This document shows positions 1 through 5,171 of a DNA stretch of 6,445 bases, in pieces. Position 1 is the first letter of the stretch; each line of letters starts with the position of its first letter. Both the position numbers and the translations under genes were made by a program. Location of the stretch: the NCBI GenBank assembly GCA_030655715.1, contig JAUSPR010000213.1, forward strand, positions 1-6,445. The letters run 5' to 3'. The notes under the pieces are model-generated. The model searched no databases and was not told the origin of the DNA. It was given only the letters and a program-made list of their open reading frames with translations. The DNA comes from Thermoplasmata archaeon (GTDB taxonomy: Archaea > Thermoplasmatota > Thermoplasmata > SG8-5).

Positions 1-78
1 TCTTGCGCTTTTGCGTCCCTTTTTCACGAAGCCCTTGAGGAACTTTGCTTCGTCCTCTTTAAGTTTTATTTTTACCAT
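1..78 (-). CDS. IS630-type transposase, N-terminal fragment (runs off window start)
   Basis: An open frame starts at ATG (78-76) and continues off the window edge. The 26 visible residues begin MVKIKLKEDEAKFLKG and end in GRKSAR. This lysine-rich pattern, 'L-x-x-x-E-x-x-F-L-x-x-F-V-K-K-G-x-x-S-A-R', is typical of the start of the N-terminal helix-turn-helix of IS630-family transposases, where it normally leads into an 'RARILL' helix. No catalytic DDE residue is in view, so whether the gene is intact is unknown. There is no Shine-Dalgarno site before the ATG. A TATA box about 25 bases upstream implies a leaderless transcript. The call rests on a short peptide and on the IS-like end next to it; an unrelated small helix-turn-helix protein remains possible. 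Confidence 0.5.
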   Translation of the reverse strand, partial: MVKIKLKEDEAKFLKGFVKKGRKSAR

Positions 79-100
79 GCGGACAGTATAGTGTTTGGAG

Positions 101-108
101 TTTATAAA
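101..108 (-). promoter_or_regulatory. TATA box for the transposase
   Basis: TTTATAAA is a palindromic archaeal TATA-box match. Its centre is about 26 bases upstream of the ATG at 78, so transcription is expected to start at or within a base or two of the start codon. This agrees with the absence of a ribosome binding site. Confidence 0.5.
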
Positions 109-139
109 GGTGTTCCAAAATTAAGTTGACAAGACACTA

Positions 140-535
140 GTCCAATAAAGTTCCCGTCAAAGTAAATGCCCTGAAGGTAGAGCCGTGTACTCCGTTGCGC
201 CAAGTTGATGCCTTAGAAGATATCGTAAAACATCGGGGCCCGGAACGTTCGAATCCCGATTATCCGCGAAAATCTGCATAGGGTTCGAAAACTGATAAAA
301 ACCAAAAAGGAAGGGAGGGCTAGCCATGTCAGAAGGGATGGGATGCACTCTAACAACTAGCCCAAAATCCCCCAGTTACCATATATTTAAGTAAATATAA
401 ATAACTTTTCAGTTAAGTTTATATATTAGCAGCCGAGATTTTCATCGAACGCCCGACTGTTTTTCACTGTTTCTTATTTAAAAGCATATTTCCCTGGGGT
501 GATAAATTGATAAGTATAGAATAGGCCATATATTT
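140..535. other. Gene-poor intergenic region with T-arm-like motif and AT-rich tract
   Basis: No convincing gene is seen in these roughly 395 bases. A minus-strand frame at 157-348 (63 codons, GTG start) has no SD site and no recognisable protein pattern. Positions 232-260 contain ATCGGG and CCCGAT flanking a GTTCGAATC motif, which looks like a tRNA T-arm but has about ten extra bases in the stem and no matching D-arm or acceptor stem. GGGCTAG (318-324) and CTAGCCC (357-363) form a 7-bp inverted repeat 32 bases apart. From about 381 to 428 the sequence is very AT-rich with several TATA-like words, but neither strand has a gene at the right distance. The segment may be insertion-damaged remnant DNA beside the IS end. 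Confidence 0.5.
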
Positions 536-1414
536 CTATAGATATCCAGAGTTCTGAAGCATCATTAAATCCGCAGTGCTGAGCTTCTCCCCTCTCTTGA
601 ATTTCTCATATATATCCTTGGCCTCGTCCCTGTCACTTCTAATTTCGCCAGTCGGCATTGGTGAGTCCGAGGAGACATTATCTCTTTGCCTGATTCCTGA
701 GAGCATTTTATCATAATCGTGAACCTGTTTAATCATCTCAATGTGCTTCTGATGTTCTTCGTCTGCCTGAACCTTGCACTTGATGAAATTTTCCTGAGCT
801 TTATCTGCTTCTTTTCGGACGGTGTCGCTATTGTCGTACAGCTCCATCATGGTGTCATGTTCTTTCTGGGACGTGACTGCAAGTTCTTCCACTTTTGCAT
901 GGTAAAATTCTGCTTTTTCTCGAACTTCGGCGGCATTGGCCAGAAGGGTTTTGATTTCGTCGTCACCCTCCAACTCCGATTCCTTCTCCTTTATTTCTGC
1001 ATTAAGCGCCCGCATCTCGTCAATCAATTCCTTCTCTTTGCTCGGGCTGAGTGAGGAAGTCATCTGTTGGAATTCCAGGTCCTTCAATTTCTTCTTGAGT
1101 AAACGTATTGGCGGCCCTTTTCGAGGTTCCTTGTCACGCTTTTTCCGTGCCAGAGCCTCGGCAACCTCGTTTACCTTTCTGTTCCATAAATCTCTCTGTA
1201 CCTTGATGTCTCTTACTTCCTGGTTGTGATCATTGCGCTTTGCCTTGTGGCTATTTGCATCTTCTATCAGGTCCCTGGCCTGGGCGTTCAGGTCGTCACG
1301 CTTCCTTACCCATTCCTTGGTCTGTTCATTCAGCTTGTCCCTGTGATGCCGATGTTTTTCAGCCTCGGCGTTATGCCGCTCGCGCTTTTCGTTCAGTTCC
1401 TCTACCAGTTCCAA
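536..1414 (-). CDS. Archaeal coiled-coil protein, COG1340-like
   Basis: This 292-residue protein is almost entirely charged alpha-helix. Residues about 1-92 form a first coiled coil rich in Glu, Lys, Arg, Asn and His. A basic, proline-containing break follows (about 92-104, KEPRKGPP), then a segment with LSPSKEKELIDEM (122-134), which is typical of COG1340, and a second long coiled coil (about 130-245). A Ser/Pro linker leads to a small conserved tail, EKFKRGEKLSTADLMMLQ (270-287). There is no signal peptide or membrane segment, so it should be cytoplasmic. Family members are often misannotated as phosphoserine phosphatase, but no HAD motif is present; the function is unknown and structural roles have only been guessed. 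The start is TTG at 1414: the frame is closed by TAA seven codons... more exactly four codons upstream, no early in-frame ATG exists, and AAGGTG (1425-1420) lies five bases before the TTG. The gene appears to be transcribed alone from a promoter near 1477-1490. Confidence 0.8.
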   Translation of the reverse strand: MELVEELNEKRERHNAEAEKHRHHRDKLNEQTKEWVRKRDDLNAQARDLIEDANSHKAKRNDHNQEVRDIKVQRDLWNRKVNEVAEALARKKRDKEPRKGPPIRLLKKKLKDLEFQQMTSSLSPSKEKELIDEMRALNAEIKEKESELEGDDEIKTLLANAAEVREKAEFYHAKVEELAVTSQKEHDTMMELYDNSDTVRKEADKAQENFIKCKVQADEEHQKHIEMIKQVHDYDKMLSGIRQRDNVSSDSPMPTGEIRSDRDEAKDIYEKFKRGEKLSTADLMMLQNSGYL

Positions 1415-1419
1415 TCGAA

Positions 1420-1425
1420 CACCTT
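1420..1425 (-). promoter_or_regulatory. Shine-Dalgarno site supporting the TTG start
   Basis: AAGGTG on the minus strand matches the archaeal anti-SD partner sequence (GGAGGTGATCC) in five of six bases. It is followed by TTCGA and then TTG at 1414-1412. This spacing makes the non-ATG start credible. Confidence 0.55.
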
Positions 1426-1476
1426 AATCATGTACCAGAATATGCTGGCGCGATTTCGTCTTAAAGTAGATTGCCC

Positions 1477-1490
1477 ATTTAAGCCTTTCG
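1477..1490 (-). promoter_or_regulatory. Probable TATA/BRE promoter of the coiled-coil gene
   Basis: On the minus strand a purine-rich BRE-like CGAAAGG is followed directly by CTTAAAT. Transcription would start about 25 bases downstream, near 1455, giving a leader of about 40 bases that contains the SD site. It lies within the 163-base gap after glyA, so the coiled-coil gene need not depend on glyA read-through. Confidence 0.4.
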
Positions 1491-1577
1491 TATTTATTCA
1501 ACATCAAACCCTTCGGGATTTGGAACGATTTTTAGAGCGATTGCGAATTAAAGGGCAGGTATGTCAAATTCCAAGAA

Positions 1578-2864
1578 TCACACTAAATGGAATCTCTCGT
1601 AAGCCGGATGACCATCGTGGAAGCAGTAGTGGATGTTTTTGAAATCTGCTTTCAGCTTGATGACGTCTTCCTTGACCTTGGATGTCGATTCCTTGTCTGC
1701 GACCACTCTCTTTATGAGCTCCGCTACCTCGGCCATATGTGATTCCTTCATGCCTATTCTGGTAAGTTCCTGCGAACCGAGCCTGATTCCGCTCGGGCTT
1801 TTCGGCTTGGTGTCGCGCGGAAGCATGTTCATATTCGCGATTATGTTTGCATCTTCCAGAAGTTGTGAGCAGGGCGCACCTCCGCCATGCTCCTCCACAT
1901 CGATTGCGATGATGTGTGAAGCAGTAAAGCCCTTGTGCTCGCACAGCACTTTGATGCCTCTCTCGTGAAGCGCCTGGCCCAGGGCCTGGGCGTTCCTGAT
2001 CACCTGGTCAGCGTATTCTGCGCCGAATTCGATATGCTCGGCCAGGGATATGCCAAGCGCGGCCATCGCGTGAAGGTGATGGTTGCTCGTGACTCCTGGG
2101 AATATTCCGGCGTTAAGGGACCGCTCCATCTTCTCGTCCCTCGGGTTTCCGACAAGTATGCCGTGTTGTGGGCCAGGGAATGTCTTGTGCGTGCTTCCCG
2201 TAATGACCTCAACGCCTTCTCTCAACGGGTCCTGGAACTTGCCTCCGGCGATAAGGCCCAGAACATGGGCGCCGTCATACCAGACATAGCAGCCAACCTC
2301 GTCAAGCGCGTCTTTCAGCTCTTTGACGGGTGCAGGAAACAGAAAAACCGACAGGCCGAAAAGCGCAATCTTGGGCTTGACTTCCAGAATGGTGCGCCTC
2401 GCGCCATCCACGTCAATGTTCATCTCGTGAGTGTCAAATGGATAAGTGTGGCTTACAAGGCCTCTGAGGCCGACAGCGCCGAACTTCGCGGTGCTGATGT
2501 GCGCACCATCGGATAGGGCGCAATGAGTGATGTTGTCGCCGTGCTTTCCCAGGGCCTTGAGCAGCCCAAGGTTGGCCACGGTTCCAGATATCGGGCGAAC
2601 GTCGGCGTGCTTGCATCCGAAAAGTTTCTTGGCAAGTTCAATGGCCTTTATCTCGACCTTGTCAACGTAGATATTACCATTGTAATACCGTTCACCCGGA
2701 AGGCCCTCGGCATAACGATCATGGAAATCGGAAACAAGCATTTCCCTGGCCAGGGGGCTTATCAAATTCTCCGAGGCTATCATCGGCAATGAATCTCCAA
2801 ACCAGTCATGATGTTTGTCAACCTGTTCCACGATGTAATTGGCTTCGTTCCTCATGTCACTCAT
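1578..2864 (-). CDS. glyA: Serine hydroxymethyltransferase (archaeal type)
   Basis: This PLP enzyme interconverts serine and glycine while moving a one-carbon unit to or from a pterin carrier (tetrahydrofolate or an archaeal methanopterin; the sequence does not decide which). It is cytoplasmic. Numbered from the ATG at 2864 (428 residues, the usual archaeal length), SHMT landmarks appear in order: IASEN (29-33), GERYYNG (57-63), YDGAH (196-200), whose Asp contacts the PLP ring, and TGSTHKTFPGPQHG (222-235), with K227 as the Schiff-base lysine. SGIRLG (358-363) carries the carboxylate-binding Arg361. All key residues are present. An in-frame TTG at 2900 could add 12 residues, but the ATG is preferred because GGCGGTGA lies four bases before it and the resulting N-terminus (MSDMRNEANYIVEQV) fits the family. 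The methyltransferase ends 87 bases upstream on the same strand. A TATA-like AAATTTAATC over that gene's stop could provide a separate promoter. Confidence 0.95.
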   Translation of the reverse strand: MSDMRNEANYIVEQVDKHHDWFGDSLPMIASENLISPLAREMLVSDFHDRYAEGLPGERYYNGNIYVDKVEIKAIELAKKLFGCKHADVRPISGTVANLGLLKALGKHGDNITHCALSDGAHISTAKFGAVGLRGLVSHTYPFDTHEMNIDVDGARRTILEVKPKIALFGLSVFLFPAPVKELKDALDEVGCYVWYDGAHVLGLIAGGKFQDPLREGVEVITGSTHKTFPGPQHGILVGNPRDEKMERSLNAGIFPGVTSNHHLHAMAALGISLAEHIEFGAEYADQVIRNAQALGQALHERGIKVLCEHKGFTASHIIAIDVEEHGGGAPCSQLLEDANIIANMNMLPRDTKPKSPSGIRLGSQELTRIGMKESHMAEVAELIKRVVADKESTSKVKEDVIKLKADFKNIHYCFHDGHPAYERFHLV

Positions 2865-2868
2865 ACGT

Positions 2869-2913
2869 TCACCGCCAGCAACGATGATTTCCTTCAACAA
2901 ATACCTTTCTCAT
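2869..2913 (-). other. 14-codon mini-ORF immediately upstream of glyA
   Basis: An ATG at 2913 opens a frame encoding MRKVFVEGNHRCWR. Its stop codon TGA (2871-2869) lies inside glyA's GGCGGTGA Shine-Dalgarno site, four bases before the glyA ATG. It is in a different frame from glyA. It could be a leader peptide coupling or regulating glyA translation, or simply chance. No strong SD site precedes it. Confidence 0.2.
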
Positions 2914-2951
2914 GCGGCCTGACATCATGAAATCTGGACAGTGGGAGCTGA

Positions 2952-3692
2952 TTAAATTTCAGATTTCAGGCATATAAAAAATATCTCAGCGCCTTCATCC
3001 TTTGACCGTGATGTTCTTACAGTGAAACCGGCTTCTTTGATTAGCTTTTTCCATGTTGCCAGTGGAAAAATTCCACAGGTATGCCTGTCAACCTCAACAA
3101 TGGCCTTCTGATTTTCTGTGATGATATAGATGAAAGTCAACTCGAAGGTCATGTCCTTGGTATCCGGATCCCACATATGTTCGATGAGCGTGATTTCCAT
3201 ATCATCCTTTCTTTTTAGCTCACGAGTGGTGGTTGTCCTTGCGAATTTCTCGGGCAGTTCCTCAACATAGGTGCAGAATATTCCGCCAGGCTTCAGGTGG
3301 AAGTATGCAGTCTTGAATGCTGCAAGCATGTCCTTTTCCGACAACATGTACATTATCGCGTCGGCGATGATGACGCTATCGAATTTTTTCCTCAACCTGG
3401 CCGACCGCATGTCTCCGGTGAGGTATGTAACATTCGGATTCAGTTTTCTCGCATTGTTCAGCATACCCTTGCTGATATCAATACCCGTGACTTGAAATCG
3501 CTTTTTCAGATGAAAATCGTTATGACCGCCTCCACAACCCAGGTTAAGTAATGTCTTGACAGGAATCTTGGAATGTTTCTCTATTGCTTTAATGAACTGA
3601 CTCGCCTCATCAGCATAATCCTCTGGCGGGCTGATTATTGGCCAGGTCCAGGATAGGTCCCTGTACATCCTATTATCTTCTTTCTTTGGCAT
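2952..3692 (-). CDS. Class I SAM-dependent methyltransferase
   Basis: This 246-residue protein has the Rossmann-like SAM methyltransferase core. Motif I is LLNLGCGGGHN (48-57), which binds the SAM backbone. The acidic residue after strand 2 is D72 in VTGIDIS and binds the SAM ribose. TGDM (92-95) is the adenine-side motif. FDSVIIADAIMYM (104-116) is the motif-IV strand, and HLKPGGIF (132-139) is the usual post-core turn. The N-terminal MYRDLSWTWPIISPPEDY segment (9-26) is a cap that probably helps form the substrate pocket. The substrate cannot be told from sequence; small-molecule methylation is likelier than RNA or DNA because no nucleic-acid domain is present. ATG at 3692 has no SD site, and an AT-rich box about 26 bases upstream suggests a leaderless transcript. 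The gene may be cotranscribed with glyA downstream, a source of one-carbon units, but that link is only positional. Confidence 0.85.
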   Translation of the reverse strand: MPKKEDNRMYRDLSWTWPIISPPEDYADEASQFIKAIEKHSKIPVKTLLNLGCGGGHNDFHLKKRFQVTGIDISKGMLNNARKLNPNVTYLTGDMRSARLRKKFDSVIIADAIMYMLSEKDMLAAFKTAYFHLKPGGIFCTYVEELPEKFARTTTTRELKRKDDMEITLIEHMWDPDTKDMTFELTFIYIITENQKAIVEVDRHTCGIFPLATWKKLIKEAGFTVRTSRSKDEGAEIFFICLKSEI

Positions 3693-3713
3693 ATCAGCCG
3701 CAATAGATTGTTT

Positions 3714-3726
3714 GTTAATAATTTAT
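3714..3726 (-). promoter_or_regulatory. TATA-like element of the methyltransferase gene
   Basis: On the minus strand ATAAATTATTAAC is centred about 28 bases before the ATG at 3692, the right distance for a near-leaderless transcript. A GTGAAATAT half-site (3744-3736) lies just upstream of it. The region is AT-rich, so the exact box is uncertain. Confidence 0.35.
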
Positions 3727-3795
3727 TGTGTATAGATATTTCACTATAAGTATAATTTACCCAAAGACATATATTCTATTATTAATGTAACATAC

Positions 3796-3806
3796 TAAAT
3801 AATATT
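3796..3806 (+). promoter_or_regulatory. TATA-like element of the wHTH-KaiC-zinc ribbon operon
   Basis: TAAATAATATT is centred about 32 bases before the ATG at 3833, predicting a transcript start near 3826 and a leader of only a few bases. No clear SD site precedes the ATG, which is consistent with this. Confidence 0.4.
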
Positions 3807-3822
3807 TCACACTTCGTGAAAT
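3804..3822. promoter_or_regulatory. Candidate operator: 7-bp inverted repeat in a divergent promoter
   Basis: ATTTCAC and GTGAAAT form a perfect 7-bp inverted repeat separated by five bases (acttc). It overlaps the downstream edge of the TATA element and the predicted transcription start of the operon, where an archaeal repressor would block polymerase. The longer word ATATTTCAC recurs exactly at 3736-3744 by the divergent methyltransferase promoter. The first gene of the operon encodes a winged-helix protein, so autoregulation is a reasonable inference. Confidence 0.45.
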
Positions 3823-3832
3823 TTGTGATTGC

Positions 3833-4447
3833 ATGGACAATGATGTGCGGATGAAACTGAATGCGCTTGGCTCGGAAGGCGCCCTGGACACGCTTATTTG
3901 CTTGAAGAAACATGATTGGGCAACTGCCAGCGAGGTTGCAAAGGATATGGAAACGCATGTAGCCACTGCGGTGAAGCGCCTAAATTTACTTCATGAGGCA
4001 GGTTTCCTTGACAGGAGGGTCCGGAAAGGCAAGACCAGAAGCGCCCAGGAATATTCCCTCTTTTCCACAAGAATGGTTATTGAACTGAACCTGGAAGGAG
4101 GTGCCGATACTGGAAACGCGGAGTTCATGGGGGCATTGCTCCGAGACATACTGGAAAGACTGGGACGATTCGGCGGGAGAACAGTGGAGAATGTTCTAAG
4201 AGACTGGAAGAAAATACCTGGCATCGATAGTAAAATCATAACCTGGCTTGAGAATAATTCTCTTGACAAAACATATGCCCAAACAGAAAAAATGTTGAAA
4301 ACAATAACCATTATTTTAACAGTTGAAACGCGAGAGTATGGTGAGTTGACAATAAAAGCGCTGGCAAGGGCATCGCTTGACGCCGTTACCGCCACGCACG
4401 GTCAGATTATTCATGATTTACCAACCAAATACTTCGGAGGCGAATGA
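3833..4447 (+). CDS. ArsR-like winged helix-turn-helix regulator with helical C-terminal domain
   Basis: This is a 204-residue DNA-binding protein. Residues about 8-82 form a winged helix: an N-terminal helix (GALDTLICLKKHD), a helix-turn-helix (ATASEVAKDMETHVATAVKR, 30-49) holding the recognition helix, and a basic wing (RRVRKGKTRSAQEYSLFS, 61-78). The C-terminal 120 residues are mostly helical with no recognised ligand motif or cysteine cluster. GRFGGRTVENVLRDWKKIPG (111-130) is followed by a variable linker and a helix pair ending in HDLPTKYFGGE; this part probably mediates dimerisation or partner binding. The ATG at 3833 is the only plausible start, because the frame upstream holds no other start codon before a stop. 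The stop codon touches the ATG of the KaiC-like gene, so the two are surely cotranscribed and probably act together. An inverted repeat in its own promoter suggests self-regulation. Confidence 0.7.
   Translation: MDNDVRMKLNALGSEGALDTLICLKKHDWATASEVAKDMETHVATAVKRLNLLHEAGFLDRRVRKGKTRSAQEYSLFSTRMVIELNLEGGADTGNAEFMGALLRDILERLGRFGGRTVENVLRDWKKIPGIDSKIITWLENNSLDKTYAQTEKMLKTITIILTVETREYGELTIKALARASLDAVTATHGQIIHDLPTKYFGGE
4436..4440 (+). promoter_or_regulatory. SD site for the KaiC-like gene inside the end of the regulator gene
   Basis: GGAGG lies seven bases before the ATG at 4448, within the last codons of the regulator gene. Stop codon TGA (4445-4447) and ATG (4448-4450) abut with no gap, an arrangement that favours translational coupling. 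Confidence 0.65.
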
Positions 4448-5164
4448 ATGAGAGTGAAGACCGGAATAAACGGACTTGATGAATTGGCAGAGGGCGGGTT
4501 TCCAGACAGAACAGTGAACTTATTATCCGGACCGGCCGGAAGCGCGAAGAGCCTGTTCTGCATGCAATATGTGCATCGTGGTGCTGTGGATTACGGAGAT
4601 GTAGGCATATACATCACACTTGAGGAGAGCCGGGACAATGTCCTGAGGGCGGCCAAGGCCTACGGAATGGACCTGCAATCACTGGAAAAGAATGGTAAAA
4701 TTTATTTACTGGATTTTGGCGAGATAAGGACCGAGGTAGACATGGGCGAGGAACTTAATCTGGGCATTGTCAGCTTCGCGAACCTGAGGGACCTCCTGGA
4801 AAAAATGCTGAATAAGACCGGTGCCAGACGCCTGGTCATCGATTCCATATCTGCTATCGGCCTGTATTACGGAAACCAGGAGGAGCTGAGAAGAGAGATG
4901 TTCGCCTTCTGCAGATTCCTGAAAAATCAGGATGTAACGAGCATTCTTATCACCGAGGCGGTTGAAAACCTGAGAACCAGGTTCGACGTTGAGCAATTCC
5001 TGGCTGATTCAATAATATCTCTCGGGTATGAAAATGTTGGCGGCGAGTACAGACGTACCATAACCATCTACAAGATGAGGTTCACGAGGCACGAACCTTA
5101 CAAACATCCGTTCCTGATCACGAAATCTGGCATCGAGATAGACCATGAGGAAATAATCTACTGA
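4448..5164 (+). CDS. KaiC/RadA-like RecA-superfamily ATPase (COG0467-type)
   Basis: This 238-residue protein is a single-domain ATPase of the KaiC/RAD55 group. It opens with TGINGLDELAEGGFP (5-19), the hallmark KaiC N-terminal segment. Walker A is GPAGSAKS (28-35), with K34 and S35 contacting phosphate and magnesium. YITLEES (55-61) carries the paired glutamates E59 and E60 in the catalytic position of KaiC proteins. Walker B is RRLVIDSISAIG (127-138), with D132. The C-terminal strand pair ends in RRTITIYKMRFTRHEPYKHPFLIT, as in KaiC, where it contributes to ATP binding across subunits. Expected assembly is a hexamer or similar ring, inferred from the family. It lacks the second KaiC domain and any DNA-recombinase N-terminal domain, so a signalling or switch role is likelier than recombination. 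Archaeal KaiC-like ATPases have been proposed as signal-transduction hubs. It sits between a winged-helix regulator and a zinc-ribbon protein. Confidence 0.9.
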   Translation: MRVKTGINGLDELAEGGFPDRTVNLLSGPAGSAKSLFCMQYVHRGAVDYGDVGIYITLEESRDNVLRAAKAYGMDLQSLEKNGKIYLLDFGEIRTEVDMGEELNLGIVSFANLRDLLEKMLNKTGARRLVIDSISAIGLYYGNQEELRREMFAFCRFLKNQDVTSILITEAVENLRTRFDVEQFLADSIISLGYENVGGEYRRTITIYKMRFTRHEPYKHPFLITKSGIEIDHEEIIY

Positions 5165-5167
5165 GGT
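5163..5167 (+). promoter_or_regulatory. SD site for the zinc-ribbon gene overlapping the KaiC-like stop codon
   Basis: GAGGT begins within the TGA stop of the KaiC-like gene (5162-5164) and is four bases before the ATG at 5172. It fixes the start of the third gene and supports coupling within the operon. Confidence 0.6.
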
Positions 5168-5171
5168 TCGA

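Larger units (their letters stand above)
1..139 (-). mobile_element. Right-hand end of a probable IS630-type insertion sequence (truncated by window edge)
   Basis: Read on the minus strand, the element would begin with TA then GTGTCTTGTCAAC, continue through a TATA box, and enter a coding start whose peptide resembles IS630-type transposases. IS630/Tc1-mariner elements insert at and duplicate a TA dinucleotide, and here TA sits at 138-139. The other end lies outside the window, so the inverted repeat and target duplication cannot be confirmed. The boundary at 137/139 is inferred from the terminal pattern and is approximate. Confidence 0.45.

Noticed and set aside
150..270. Complete tRNA gene on the plus strand
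   Set aside because: Although GTTCGAATC and a GGTAGAGC D-loop-like word are present, I could not pair an acceptor stem, a clean D-stem or any anticodon stem. A ten-base T-stem insertion is also too short and unstructured for a normal archaeal intron.
157..348. 63-codon minus-strand frame with a GTG start in the intergenic region
   Set aside because: There is no SD site, no recognisable protein pattern and unconvincing composition. It runs antisense through the T-arm-like motif and most likely is chance.
381..428. TATA-like words as promoters of an unannotated gene or small RNA
   Set aside because: The tract is simply AT-rich. No start codon, SD site or structured transcript lies at a suitable distance on either strand.
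719..1229. Plus-strand frames opposite the coiled-coil gene
   Set aside because: They are antisense shadows. Their Phe/Leu/Cys-rich translations reflect the Lys/Glu-rich codons of the real minus-strand gene.
1505..1522. Small hairpin AAACCC-ttc-GGGATTT as a glyA terminator
   Set aside because: The stem is very short, it is not followed by a T-run on the minus strand, and archaeal termination does not normally rely on hairpins.
1935..2516. 193-codon plus-strand frame opposite glyA
   Set aside because: It lies wholly antisense to a clear serine hydroxymethyltransferase with all catalytic residues, and shows no protein family pattern of its own.
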